From Polaromonas sp. 39-63-25 (GTDB lineage Bacteria > Pseudomonadota > Gammaproteobacteria > Burkholderiales > Burkholderiaceae_C): a stretch of 64,000 nt of DNA. Each line of letters opens with the position of its first letter. Position 1 is the first letter of the stretch. The DNA lies in NCBI RefSeq assembly GCF_002278925.1, contig NZ_NCJH01000007.1, positions 248,001-312,000 on the forward strand, written 5' to 3'. Positions 46,429 to 54,746 of the stretch are shown one piece after another. The translations under genes and the position numbers were made by a program. The notes under the pieces were generated by a model that did not search any database, was not told the DNA's origin, and was given only the letters and a program-made list of their open reading frames with translations.

Positions 46429-47216
46429 ATACCGTTGAAGCCCCCGTCAGAACAGCCCCGCTGGGCTACCTGCTGCACCTGGCCGACAACGCGCTGGTGC
46501 TCGGCCAGCGCAACGCCGAGTGGTGCGGCAACGGCCCGGTGCTGGAGGAAGACATCGCGCTGGCCAACATGAGCCTGGACCTGATCGGGCAGGCGCGTTT
46601 GTTGTACCAGCATGCGGCCACGGTGGCCGGCAGTGGCGCTACTGAGGATTCACTCGCCTACTTCCGCGGCGCTGACGAGTTCCGGAACTACACGTTGCTC
46701 GAGCTGCCGCAATCCTCCGATGCTTCGGAGCGCGACTACGCGGTGACCATCGTCCGCAATTTTTTTTACAGCGCGCTGATGCTGCTGCTGTGGGAAGCCT
46801 TGCAGAAATCCAAGGACGCGCAGCTGGCCGCGATTGCGGGCAAGTCATTCAAGGAAGTGCGTTACCACTTTCGCCACTCGCGCGACTGGCTGGTACGCCT
46901 GGGCGACGGCACCACCGAATCGCACGCCCGCACGCAGGCCGCCTTGGAGCATTTAATGCCTTACACCCAGGAGTACTGGGCGCCATCAGCTATTGAAACA
47001 GTAGCAGATACGGAAGGCCGACCCATCGATGTTGCCGCACTGAAAAGCGAATGGGACGACCTCGTCAATGACGCCCTGCAGGAAGCCGGGCTGCGGCGCC
47101 CGGCGCCCGGCACCGGTCTGCCGCAGGGTAAAAACGGACAGCACAGCGACCACCTGGCGCCGCTGCTGGCCGAGATGCAAAGCCTGGCGCGCGCTCACCC
47201 GAACGCTCTATGGTGA
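46425..47216 (+). CDS. paaC: 1,2-phenylacetyl-CoA epoxidase subunit PaaC
   Basis: 263 residues. Structural ferritin-like subunit pairing with PaaA. DNALVLGQRNAEWCGNGPVL, LGQARLLYQ-like LIGQARLLYQHAAT and KEVRYHFRHSRDWLVRLGDG are diagnostic. GTG start overlapping the paaB stop (GTGA). A short repeat A core (46988-47007) encodes AIETVADTE in a region between conserved helices. Overlaps paaD. Confidence 0.95.
   Translation: MNTVEAPVRTAPLGYLLHLADNALVLGQRNAEWCGNGPVLEEDIALANMSLDLIGQARLLYQHAATVAGSGATEDSLAYFRGADEFRNYTLLELPQSSDASERDYAVTIVRNFFYSALMLLLWEALQKSKDAQLAAIAGKSFKEVRYHFRHSRDWLVRLGDGTTESHARTQAALEHLMPYTQEYWAPSAIETVADTEGRPIDVAALKSEWDDLVNDALQEAGLRRPAPGTGLPQGKNGQHSDHLAPLLAEMQSLARAHPNALW
46988..47007. 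repeat. Repeat A core in paaC
   Basis: AGCTATTGAAACAGTAGCAG: the GCTAT...GTAGC core, almost the same as in the pteridine reductase gene, in frame. Confidence 0.55.
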
Positions 47217-47785
47217 GCGCTTCGCACCCACCACGAGCTCCGGAGAGCTGTTATGGAACACCTCCCGCAAGCGGGAAGGTGGTGGTGAACACCCTGCAGC
47301 AGGTCTGGGACGTGCTTGAAGCCGTGCCCGACCCGGAGATCCCGGTGGTGTCCATCCGCGAACTGGGCATCCTGCGCGACGTGCGCCATGTCGAGGGCGG
47401 CGTGGAAGTCATCATCACACCGACCTACAGCGGCTGTCCGGCCATGGGGCAGATCGAGGACGACATTCGCGCCGCGCTGGCGCAGCACCAGCTCAGCGCA
47501 CGCATCACCACCCAGCTCGCACCCGCCTGGACCACCGACTGGATGACCGCAGCCGCCAAAACCAAACTGCGCAGCTACGGCATTGCGCCGCCGCACACCA
47601 CCACGCCCGGCAGCGACAAGGTCATCCGCTTTGCGCCCCGGCACCAGGCGGCTGAGGCCGTGGCCTGCCCGCAATGCGGCTCGGTCAACACCACTGAGAC
47701 CTCGCATTTCGGCGCCACCGCATGCAAGGCGCTGTACAAGTGCCTGGACTGCCTGGAACCCTTCGACTATTTCAAGCCTTATTGA
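47210..47785 (+). CDS. paaD: Phenylacetate-CoA oxygenase maturation protein PaaD
   Basis: 191 residues. Fe-S/metal maturation factor of the epoxidase, MIP18/SufT-like. The core begins VWDVLEAVPDPEIPVVSIRELGIL; PTYSGCPAMGQIEDDI follows; the C-terminal zinc ribbon has CPQCGS and YKCLDC. The ATG at 47210 overlaps paaC and adds ~24 residues before the conserved core; a GTG near 47282 is an alternative start. Confidence 0.93.
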   Translation: MVSASHPPRAPESCYGTPPASGKVVVNTLQQVWDVLEAVPDPEIPVVSIRELGILRDVRHVEGGVEVIITPTYSGCPAMGQIEDDIRAALAQHQLSARITTQLAPAWTTDWMTAAAKTKLRSYGIAPPHTTTPGSDKVIRFAPRHQAAEAVACPQCGSVNTTETSHFGATACKALYKCLDCLEPFDYFKPY

Positions 47786-47796
47786 TTGAGCCGCCC

Positions 47797-48921
47797 ATGT
47801 CTGTTCCGCACTTTCACCCGCTGGTCGTCACACGCGTCACCCCCGAAGCGGCCGGGGCCGTGGCCGTCAGCTTTGCGATTCCGCCCGAGCTGCGTAGCCT
47901 GTATGGCTTTACGCCGGGTCAGTTCCTCACGCTCAAGGCCACCATAGACGGCGAGCCGGTGCGCCGCAGCTACTCCATCTGCAGCAGCACCCAGCGCCTG
48001 GCCGCAGAACACGACATCGAGGTCGGCATCAAACCGGTCGAAGGCGGGGTCTTCTCCAACTGGGCCACGCAGCTGCAGCCCGGCGACACCCTGGACGTGA
48101 TGCCGCCGGACGGCCGCTTCACGCCGCGCCTGAGCGGTGCGGTGCACCGCGTCGGTTGGGCCGCCGGCTCGGGCATCACGCCGCTGCTGTCCATCATCGC
48201 CAGCACGCTGGCCGGCGAGCCGCAGGCCACCTTCACGCTGGTGTACTGCAACCAGCGCACCGGCAGCATCCTGTTCAATGAAGCGCTGCAGGATCTCAAG
48301 GACCGTTATCCGTCCCGCCTGAGCCTGGTCCACCTGCTCTCGCGCCAGTCGCAGGATGTGCCGCTGTTCAACGGCCGGCTCGACGCGGCCAAGGTCAGCG
48401 AACTGCTGGCCACGCTGATTCCGCCGGCCAGCATCGACGAGACCTTTGTCTGCGGTCCGGAAGCCATGATCGAAGGCTGCCTGCAGGCCCTGCTGGCGGC
48501 CGGCGTGCCGAAGGAACGCATCCACGCCGAGCGTTTCACCAGCGCGGCGCAACCCGCCAACGCTATGAAATCAGGAGCTGCTGACGCAAAAGGGACGGGG
48601 GCTGAAGGCCAAAAAGGCTTGAAAAACGAAGGGGCCATTGGCGCCATCCGCCTGTCGGTGCAGCTCGACGGCAAGGCGCATGAGTTGCGCATGCACGCGC
48701 ACGAACGTGTGCTGGACGTGGCCTTGGCCGCCGGCCTGGACCTGCCCTACAGCTGCAAGGGCGGCGTCTGCTGCACCTGCCGCGCCAAGGTGCTCGAGGG
48801 ACAGGTCGCCATGGAAAAAAACTTCACGCTGGAAGACTGGGAAGTGCAAAAAGGTTTTGTGCTGAGCTGCCAGGCGCGGCCCCTGAGCGACAGCGTGTCC
48901 ATCAGTTACGACGACAGATAA
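47797..48921 (+). CDS. paaE: 1,2-phenylacetyl-CoA epoxidase reductase subunit PaaE
   Basis: 374 residues. Electron-transfer subunit: ferredoxin-NADP reductase-like part with flavin motif RRSYSICSS and NAD(P)-binding GWAAGSGITPLLSI, then a plant-type [2Fe-2S] ferredoxin domain with CKGGVCCTC and a distal Cys in VLSCQ. The linker between domains (ANAMKSGAADAKGTGAEGQK) is built from repeat A (48561-48623), making the protein some 15-20 residues longer than usual. Last gene of the operon; downstream are repeat B fragments. Confidence 0.96.
   Translation: MSVPHFHPLVVTRVTPEAAGAVAVSFAIPPELRSLYGFTPGQFLTLKATIDGEPVRRSYSICSSTQRLAAEHDIEVGIKPVEGGVFSNWATQLQPGDTLDVMPPDGRFTPRLSGAVHRVGWAAGSGITPLLSIIASTLAGEPQATFTLVYCNQRTGSILFNEALQDLKDRYPSRLSLVHLLSRQSQDVPLFNGRLDAAKVSELLATLIPPASIDETFVCGPEAMIEGCLQALLAAGVPKERIHAERFTSAAQPANAMKSGAADAKGTGAEGQKGLKNEGAIGAIRLSVQLDGKAHELRMHAHERVLDVALAAGLDLPYSCKGGVCCTCRAKVLEGQVAMEKNFTLEDWEVQKGFVLSCQARPLSDSVSISYDDR
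48561..48623 (-). repeat. Repeat A copy forming the PaaE interdomain linker
   Basis: CGCTATGAAATCAGGAGCTG, CTGACGCAAAAGGGACGGGG, GCTGAAGGCCAAAAAGGCTT. Contains the GCTAT-AGCTGCT-GCGC-GGGCTG-AGGCC block order of the reverse-oriented consensus. Confidence 0.85.
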
Positions 48922-49110
48922 AGCCCCCACGGTTGCTTACTGCGTGTAGCGTCCGAGGCCTTGCAGGCCGCGGCTCGCGGGACGCTTCGCCTCTGTCGCC
49001 TGTCCAAACCTGCTCAAGCAGGTTTGGAGCCGCAGGCTCCAGCCCCTCGGCGGCGCTGCGCCTGCGGACTGGCAGAGCCAGATCCGCGGCCCCTGCTTGA
49101 AGGGGATGTT
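48922..49110 (+). repeat. Degenerate repeat B fragments after paaE
   Basis: AAGCCCCCACGGTTGCTTAC and TGCGTGTAGC directly after the paaE stop, then CAGGTTTGGAGCCGCAGGCTC and GGCGGCGCTGCGCCTGCGG ... GATCCGCGGCCCCTGCTTG, which match the GCGCCTGCGG and CCGCGGCCC blocks of other copies. No gene seen in 48922-49149. Confidence 0.6.
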
Positions 49111-49149
49111 GCCCCATGCGCTTCATCCGCACGCCGGCGGATTGTGATC

Positions 49150-49485
49150 TCAGTGGGTTCTGGAATTCCAGACGTGGAGTTCGAAAAATGCGTCGGTCGC
49201 GGCAATTTTCATCTGGCTGAACACCGACCGGGTCGCCTCTTCCGCGGCCCTTTCCCAGCGGGCAATCGCCTGCAGTTCTTCCTCGGGAGCGCTCATGTCG
49301 GATGGATTTTCAGCGCGCAGGGAGCGGGCAGCCATCCATTCGCAATAAGCACCCCGCACCGCCGACCCGCCGCCGAAAATACGCTCCAGCCTTTCCAGGA
49401 ACTTGGCTTCCGCCGCCTGCCGCTGCGCGTCCGACAAACCGGCGGCCGCAAGAAGTGATGCATGGTATTTGCTTTGCGTTCTCAT
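49150..49485 (-). CDS. Small helical hypothetical protein
   Basis: 111 residues, no known family seen. Predicted mostly helical (SDAQRQAAEAKFLERLERIF; EEELQAIARWERAAEEATRS), with FELHVWNSRTH at the C-terminus. Neither signal peptide nor membrane helix. It lies alone between paaE and cydB on the opposite strand to paa. Confidence 0.6.
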   Translation of the reverse strand: MRTQSKYHASLLAAAGLSDAQRQAAEAKFLERLERIFGGGSAVRGAYCEWMAARSLRAENPSDMSAPEEELQAIARWERAAEEATRSVFSQMKIAATDAFFELHVWNSRTH

Positions 49486-49560
49486 GGGAGGAAGGTAGGA
49501 AGGTGGGTTAGCGGTGGAGAACCGCCGCCGATTTTACATAGTCCCTGAAGGCGGGGGACG

Positions 49561-50592
49561 TCAGTACTTCAGCGCCGTGCTTTTGCCCCAGAACACACGG
49601 TAGGCAAACACCGTGTAGCCGACGATCATGGGCAGCACGACCAGCGCGCCCACCAGAATCACACCCATCGCTTCGGGCGCCGTGGCCGCCTGCCAGATCG
49701 TGATCCGGTCGATGACCAGCCACGGAAACAGGCTGTAGGCCAGGCCGTAAAACGCCAGCAGGAACACGCCCACCGTCGCACCGAAGGGCACCCAGGCGCC
49801 GTATTCATTGCCCTGGCCCAGTCGCACCGGCAAGCGCTGCAGGCTGCGAAAAATAATGGCAAACAACACGGCGGTGGCCACCGGAATCGGCAGCAACAAA
49901 ACGATGTTGGGAAAGGAAAACCATTTTTCGAAAATGCGCTGGCTGACCAGCGGCGTGGCGATCGAGATGGCAGCAACACCGGCCAGGGTGAACAGCAGGC
50001 TGCCGCGCGCCCAGCGCACCGCCTGCAGTTGCAGCGCGCCTTCGGACTTGATGATGAGCCAGCCGGCGCCCAGCAGGCAGTAGGCGGCCACCAGCGCCAA
50101 CCCGATCACGGCGTTGAACGCCATGGTCCACCATGTGTCGGCAAAACCCGTGATCAGCGAGCCCAGCATGTAACCCTGGCTCCAGCTGGCCAGCAACGAG
50201 CCGGTGTAGAACAGGCGGTTCCACAGCGGCTTGTACGCGGCGCGCGCCTTCACGCGGAAGTCAAAGGCCACGCCGCGCAGCGTCAGCCCGATCAGCATGA
50301 AGGCCACCGGCAGATACAGCGCCCCCAGGATCACGCCATGCGCCAGCGGGAACACGGTGAGCAGGATGCCGACGCCCAGCACCAGCCAGGTTTCATTGGC
50401 GTCCCAGAAGGGGCCGATGCTGGCAATCATGGTGTCCTTGTCGTCGTCGCTGGCGCGGCGCATCAACACGCCCACGCCCAGGTCGTAACCGTCCAGGATC
50501 ACGTAGGCCAGCATCGCCAGCCCCATCACCACCAGGAAAACAATGGGCATCCAGCCCGCGGCTAACGTCAGGTCAGGCGCAAGGTCAAGCAT
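49561..50592 (-). CDS. cydB: Cytochrome bd-type ubiquinol oxidase subunit II
   Basis: 343 residues, nine or so membrane helices. N-terminal ILDGYDLGVGVLM, FWDANETWLVLGVGIL and the GVAFDFRVKA segment are CydB/CioB signatures. Quinol oxidase reducing O2 to water without proton pumping; high O2 affinity or cyanide insensitivity depending on the type. Overlaps the end of cydA by 8 bases. No cydX reading frame is recognisable after it. Confidence 0.95.
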   Translation of the reverse strand: MLDLAPDLTLAAGWMPIVFLVVMGLAMLAYVILDGYDLGVGVLMRRASDDDKDTMIASIGPFWDANETWLVLGVGILLTVFPLAHGVILGALYLPVAFMLIGLTLRGVAFDFRVKARAAYKPLWNRLFYTGSLLASWSQGYMLGSLITGFADTWWTMAFNAVIGLALVAAYCLLGAGWLIIKSEGALQLQAVRWARGSLLFTLAGVAAISIATPLVSQRIFEKWFSFPNIVLLLPIPVATAVLFAIIFRSLQRLPVRLGQGNEYGAWVPFGATVGVFLLAFYGLAYSLFPWLVIDRITIWQAATAPEAMGVILVGALVVLPMIVGYTVFAYRVFWGKSTALKY

Positions 50593-51991
50593 GGGGAGCT
50601 CCTTCCTGTTGCGGGTAGGTCACCGGATTGGGCGTGTCTTCGAGGCCGGTGCCAAACGGCTTGTCCGCATGTTTTCTGTGGCGCGCCAGGTAAAACACCA
50701 CCGAGATGTAGGCCACGATCAGCGCTGCATACAGCGTGAGGTAGAGGGACAGTGTGAGTGCAATGCGCGGCGCCGGCACCGTGGACGCCGCCTCGGCCGC
50801 CGTCAGCACACCGGTCACCAGCCAGGGCTGGCGCCCGATCTCGGTGACATACCAGCCGGCGATCAGCGCCACCCAGCCGGCAAAAGTCATGGCCACCAGC
50901 AGCTTCGCATGCCAGGGCCGCAGCTTGCGTTCCGTCCCCTTCTTCCACGGTGCAAGTTGCCAGGTGGCGGCCCAGCTGACCAGCAGCATCAGCACACCCA
51001 CGCCGACCATGATGCGGAAAGCCCAGAACACCGGCGCCACCGGCGGGTGTTTGCCTTCAAACTGGTCCAGGCCCTTGACCTCGCCATCGAGCGAATGCGT
51101 CAGGTACAGGGACGCCAGCTTCGGGATGGCGATTTCGTAGCGATTCTCCTTCGCCTTCTCGTCGGGCAAGCCAAACAGCACGGCGGGAACGCCTTTTTCC
51201 GTTTTCCATATGCCTTCCATGGCGGCCAGCTTGGCCGGCTGGTGTTCCAGCGTGTTCAGCCCGTGCAGGTCGCCCGCGATGATCTGCAGCGGAATCAGTA
51301 GCGCCGCGATGTACACCCCGGTCTTCAGGCTGGCCATGACCTCGGCGCCGCGGTCATTACGCAGCCAGCGGTAAGCCGAGATGCCGGCCACCAGAAACGC
51401 CACCGTCAGGCCGGAAGCCAGCAGCATGTGCACCATGCGGTAGGGAAACGAGGGGTTGAAGATCACCTCGAACCAGCTTGTCACATGGGCCTGGCCGTTG
51501 ATCATTTCAAAGCCGGCCGGCGTCTGCATCCAGGAGTTGAGCGCCAGGATCCAGAACGCCGAGAGTGTGGTCCCGCCGGCCACCAGCAGCGTGGCCACGG
51601 TGTGCAGGGTCTCGCTCACACGTTCGCGGCCGAACAGCATCACGCCCAGCATGGTCGCCTCCAGGAAGAAAGCCGTCAGCACTTCATAGGCGAGCAGCGG
51701 CCCGGCGATGTTGCCGACCTTTTCCATGTAGCCCGGCCAGTTGGTGCCGAACTGGAAACTCATGGTGATGCCGCTGACCACACCCAGCGCAAAGGTCAGC
51801 GCAAAAATTTTCACCCAGAACTGGTAGGCATCCATCCAGTGCCGCTCGCCGGTCTTGACGAAGCGCAGCTTGAAAAACAGCAGCACCCAGGCCAGCGAAA
51901 TGCTGATCGTCGGAAACAGGATGTGAAAAGTGATGTTGGCCGCAAACTGAATGCGCGCCAGCAGGAATGCGTCGAATCCGTCCATCATCAA
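50585..51991 (-). CDS. cydA: Cytochrome bd-type ubiquinol oxidase subunit I (CioA-like)
   Basis: 468 residues. ARIQFAANITFHILFPTISI gives the heme b595 His, GTNWPGYMEKVG and AFFLEATMLGVMLFG follow, and NPSFPYRMVHMLLASG carries another heme ligand. The Q-loop after GDLHGLNTLEHQPAKLAAMEG is short, as in the cyanide-insensitive (Cio) subgroup. Start codon overlaps the stop of the GbsR-family regulator gene by 4 bases, so regulator and oxidase are co-translated. Confidence 0.94.
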   Translation of the reverse strand: MMMDGFDAFLLARIQFAANITFHILFPTISISLAWVLLFFKLRFVKTGERHWMDAYQFWVKIFALTFALGVVSGITMSFQFGTNWPGYMEKVGNIAGPLLAYEVLTAFFLEATMLGVMLFGRERVSETLHTVATLLVAGGTTLSAFWILALNSWMQTPAGFEMINGQAHVTSWFEVIFNPSFPYRMVHMLLASGLTVAFLVAGISAYRWLRNDRGAEVMASLKTGVYIAALLIPLQIIAGDLHGLNTLEHQPAKLAAMEGIWKTEKGVPAVLFGLPDEKAKENRYEIAIPKLASLYLTHSLDGEVKGLDQFEGKHPPVAPVFWAFRIMVGVGVLMLLVSWAATWQLAPWKKGTERKLRPWHAKLLVAMTFAGWVALIAGWYVTEIGRQPWLVTGVLTAAEAASTVPAPRIALTLSLYLTLYAALIVAYISVVFYLARHRKHADKPFGTGLEDTPNPVTYPQQEGAPHA

Positions 51992-52617
51992 CTCCTGTTG
52001 GTTTCTTCGGGGATAGCGTCCGCCGGCAGTGCCGCCAGCTTGGGCGCAGCGGCCCGGCCTGTCAAGCCGGCCTTCACCTTGCTGCTGACCTTGTCCTTGA
52101 CCTCGAGCAGCTTCTGCACCTTGGCGCCCATCTTCATCAGGCTGACCAGCGTGGCCGAGTCCATTTTCTGCACGTCGGCCAGCCAGCCGGTCATGAGCTC
52201 GATCAGGTCGTGCATCTGTTTCATGCGCGCCTGGGCGTGGATGTCGTCAGGCGCCGAAGGCTGCTCCATCAGCGCGTCGCGCAGCATGGACAGCGTGGGG
52301 TCGATCTCGCGCTTGCGCCGCTCCTCGGCCAGGGTGCGGAAAATCGCCCAAACGTCATCAGGCGCCTGGAAATACTCGCGCCTGTCGTTGGGCAGGTGCT
52401 GCAGCCGCACCAGGTTCCAGGACTGCAGCTCCTTGAGCCCCATGCTGACGTTGGAGCGCGAAAACGCCAGCGCCTCGCCAATCTCGTCGGCATTGAGCGC
52501 GCGCGGCGACACATACAGCAGCGCGTAAATCTGCCCCACGGTGCGGTTGATGCCCCAGCGGCTGCCCATTTCCCCGAAGTGAAGGACAAAACGCTGGGTC
52601 AGGGGGGCGAGGTTCAT
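51988..52617 (-). CDS. GbsR/MarR family transcriptional regulator
   Basis: 209 residues. GbsR-like winged helix: HFGEMGSRWGINRTVGQIYA, then NADEIGEALAFSRSNVSMGLKEL (recognition helix) and VRLQHLPNDRREYFQAPDD (wing). The C-terminal ~60 residues are a Lys/Ala-rich helix. In Bacillus GbsR senses choline; here gene order points to control of cydAB. It is the first gene of the operon, with a candidate operator just upstream, so it is likely autoregulated. Confidence 0.88.
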   Translation of the reverse strand: MNLAPLTQRFVLHFGEMGSRWGINRTVGQIYALLYVSPRALNADEIGEALAFSRSNVSMGLKELQSWNLVRLQHLPNDRREYFQAPDDVWAIFRTLAEERRKREIDPTLSMLRDALMEQPSAPDDIHAQARMKQMHDLIELMTGWLADVQKMDSATLVSLMKMGAKVQKLLEVKDKVSSKVKAGLTGRAAAPKLAALPADAIPEETNRS

Positions 52618-52625
52618 GGCAGTCC

Positions 52626-52665
52626 GGATTTACTGAATTTTCAGGAATTACTGAAATTCTAGTAA
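52626..52665. promoter_or_regulatory. Candidate operator upstream of gbsR-cydAB
   Basis: Inverted half-sites TTACTGAATTT (52630-52640) and AAATTCTAGTAA (52654-52665), and at the same time two 18-bp direct near-repeats starting GGATTTACTGAA (52626) and GGAATTACTGAA (52644), identical at 14 of 18 positions. Located 9 bp upstream of the regulator start codon. Confidence 0.6.
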
Positions 52666-52758
52666 GTTAAAAATTTTTCTGCTGGCACCCGGATATTGGC
52701 ACGGCGGGCATCCCTCTGCGCAGGTTATGAAAAGGGCGATATCCCAAAGCAAAAATAT

Positions 52759-52806
52759 GCCATCAACCCTTGTGCAGTGGAACCAGGTAGCTATTAATAA
52801 CATAGC
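52759..52806 (+). repeat. Repeat A copy in the gbsR upstream region
   Basis: GCCATCAACCCTTGTGCAGT, GGAACCAGGTAGCTATTAAT, AACATAGC: the CATCA-CCCTT block and the GCTAT...ATAGC core. Intergenic. The rest of 52666-52870 shows nothing else recognisable. Confidence 0.7.
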
Positions 52807-52870
52807 AAAGAAAATCCGCGATGCCAGACATTGCTGCCGGGTGCGGGATACCAACAACTGAGGCCGGCGC

Positions 52871-53377
52871 TCACCTGGCCGGCTTGGGCTGCACCGGCAC
52901 GACGCTGTATTTCGGCTTGGCGGTGGCGCCCACGCTCAGATAGTTGACCACGCCCATGACGTCATCGACCAGCATGACGGCCTGCTCCATGGCCCTGGCC
53001 TGCTCCTGCGTCTGCACGCAGCCCATCAGTGTGACCAGGCGCCGCTCGCCGAGCACCCAGACACTGGTGTTGTTGAAGCGCCCGTCCTGCTGCAGGTAGC
53101 TGACCATGCGGGGAATGATCTCCCTGTCGTAGAGATAGGAGTTGGGCAGGCGGCAACGGCCCGAGCGGAAGCAGCTGCCGCCGTGCTGGGCGCGCACATG
53201 CGCCTCTGCGCGCACCTGGTCCGGCGTGAACATCGGGCCTTCGGGCACGGGGCAGCCGGCCATGGCAGAGGTCACCTGCAGGAAAGGATCGTTGAAATGA
53301 TTCTTTCGATCCTGCGCGACGGCTGCTGACGACAGCCCCGCCAGGAAGATGAACAACATCAGCTCGCCCGTCTTCAT
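52871..53377 (-). CDS. Secreted BON-like domain protein
   Basis: 168 residues with a signal peptide (MKTGELMLFIFLAGLSSAAVAQ, cleavage after AVAQ). The middle has four Cys (AGCPVPEGPMF, GGSCFRSGRCRLP) that could form disulfides; the C-terminal ~80 residues (VSYLQQDGRFNNTSVWVLGE, RRLVTLMGCVQTQEQARAME, VMGVVNYLSVG) match the BON fold that binds membranes or phospholipids. Periplasmic. Single gene. Confidence 0.7.
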   Translation of the reverse strand: MKTGELMLFIFLAGLSSAAVAQDRKNHFNDPFLQVTSAMAGCPVPEGPMFTPDQVRAEAHVRAQHGGSCFRSGRCRLPNSYLYDREIIPRMVSYLQQDGRFNNTSVWVLGERRLVTLMGCVQTQEQARAMEQAVMLVDDVMGVVNYLSVGATAKPKYSVVPVQPKPAR

Positions 53378-53567
53378 ACGCGGCTCCAGTCAGAGTGTTT
53401 CAAAGGCGCCATTTTCAGGGGAAACGCCCACGCCGCCTGCGTTGCGTACGTCCCGGTCCGATTGGCTCCGTACCCGACCAGATGTCCGGAAGCCGGCCGC
53501 GCTACGTGAACGTCGTTCATTCAAGGACTGTCATCTCTTCGACACGATGCCCGGGAACAGTGGCGTC

Positions 53568-54017
53568 ATGCTTGATGCCCTTACCCTTCGCCCGGTTCTC
53601 GAGCCGGATCTGCTGGACGTACTGCGCCTCTACGCCCAGCCTGACATTGACGACGGAGACATCCTTGCACTGGCGGATGCAAAGCGCATCTGGGCCCGCA
53701 TGGCGAGTTATCCCAACTACAAGCTGTATGTCGCCGTCAAGGGCGCGCAGGTGGTCGGTACCTTTGCCCTGCTCATCATGGACAACCTCGGCCACCTCGG
53801 GGCGCCCTCGGCGGTGGTTGAAGACGTGGCGGTGGACCCGGCCTGGCAGGGCCAGGGCATCGGCAAGGCCATGATGCGCCATGCGATGGCGCTGGCCGCC
53901 GAAAGCGGTTGCTACAAGCTCACGCTGTCCTCCAGCCTGAAACGCGAAAAGGCCCATGCGTTCTACGATTCGCTGGATTTCGAGCGCCATGGCTACAGCT
54001 TTCGCGCAAGCGTTTAG
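53568..54017 (+). CDS. GNAT family N-acetyltransferase
   Basis: 149 residues from ATG 53568 (53547 is an in-frame alternative that adds 7 residues). GNAT fold: LTLRPVLEPDLLDVLRLY, acetyl-CoA motif A VEDVAVDPAWQGQGIGKAMM (Q-G-Q-G-I-G-K), and motif B AHAFYDSLDFERHGYSFR. Substrate unknown. Frame continues upstream to 53349 but that part overlaps the preceding gene's start and is not protein-like. Confidence 0.87.
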   Translation: MLDALTLRPVLEPDLLDVLRLYAQPDIDDGDILALADAKRIWARMASYPNYKLYVAVKGAQVVGTFALLIMDNLGHLGAPSAVVEDVAVDPAWQGQGIGKAMMRHAMALAAESGCYKLTLSSSLKREKAHAFYDSLDFERHGYSFRASV

Positions 54018-54030
54018 GTTTTGACCTTAA

Positions 54031-54093
54031 TTTGCTATCTATTCAGGAGCTGCTACCGAACGTGAAATAAGGGCTTGAGGCCAATTTCACATC
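54031..54093 (-). repeat. Repeat A copy between the GNAT gene and rlpA
   Basis: TTTGCTATCTATTCAGGAGC, TGCTACCGAACGTGAAATAA, GGGCTTGAGGCCAATTTCAC. Intergenic, in reverse orientation; close to full length. Confidence 0.8.
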
Positions 54094-54100
54094 AAAATAT

Positions 54101-54724
54101 CTAGCGCACCCTGGGCACTGGCGCGCGCCTGGCGCCGCGCCGGGATTTTCTGACCGGTGGCGGCGGTGCGGTGGCCATGACCGGTGTGGACTCCGGGACC
54201 AGCAACACCACCTCCTTGAAGCCCAGGCCCAGCATGCCGAGTTCTGCCGCGGCAGCGCGGCTCACGTCGATGATGCGGTTGCGGCTGAAGGGGCCGCGAT
54301 CGGTGATGCGCAGATCCACGTCACGGCCATTGACCAGGCTGTGAACCCGCACCATGGTACCGAACGGCAAGGTGCGGTGCGCGGCCGTGAAAGCGTTCAT
54401 GTCATAACGTTCGCCGCTGGCCGTCAGCCGGCCATGAAAACCCGGGCCGTACCACGACGCAGCGCCACGCTCGAACTCGCGCGCAGGTTCACCCGCCAGC
54501 AACGCCGGTCGTGGCAGATCGCTGAAGGGCCCGATGGACAGGGGCGCCGCGTCCGCGGGTGTGCCCACAGCCTCGGGGCTGGCGGGCATGGGCGCCGGTT
54601 TGACTGTCGGCACAGGGCGGGGTGCAGAGCGGCCGGGTGGCGCTGGCGCGGTTGTCGTACAGGCTGCCAGCAGGGCCAGCAGGCCGAGGGCCATGGCCTG
54701 TGTGATGGCGCGCGGCTTCAGCAT
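54101..54724 (-). CDS. rlpA: RlpA-like septal ring lytic transglycosylase lipoprotein
   Basis: 207 residues. Lipoprotein signal LGLLALLAACT (lipidated Cys22), Pro/Ala-rich linker, then the double-psi beta-barrel: EFERGAASWYGPGFHGRLTA, HRTLPFGTMVRVHSLVNGRD, LRITDRGPFSRNRIIDVSRA with the catalytic Asp region. C-terminus ends in an Arg/Pro tail with no SPOR domain, so septal targeting by denuded glycan is not evident. Transcribed in the same direction as metF, which ends 22 bp before its start on that strand. Confidence 0.88.
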   Translation of the reverse strand: MLKPRAITQAMALGLLALLAACTTTAPAPPGRSAPRPVPTVKPAPMPASPEAVGTPADAAPLSIGPFSDLPRPALLAGEPAREFERGAASWYGPGFHGRLTASGERYDMNAFTAAHRTLPFGTMVRVHSLVNGRDVDLRITDRGPFSRNRIIDVSRAAAAELGMLGLGFKEVVLLVPESTPVMATAPPPPVRKSRRGARRAPVPRVR

Positions 54725-54746
54725 GCCGGTCAGAACAGGGATCCCT

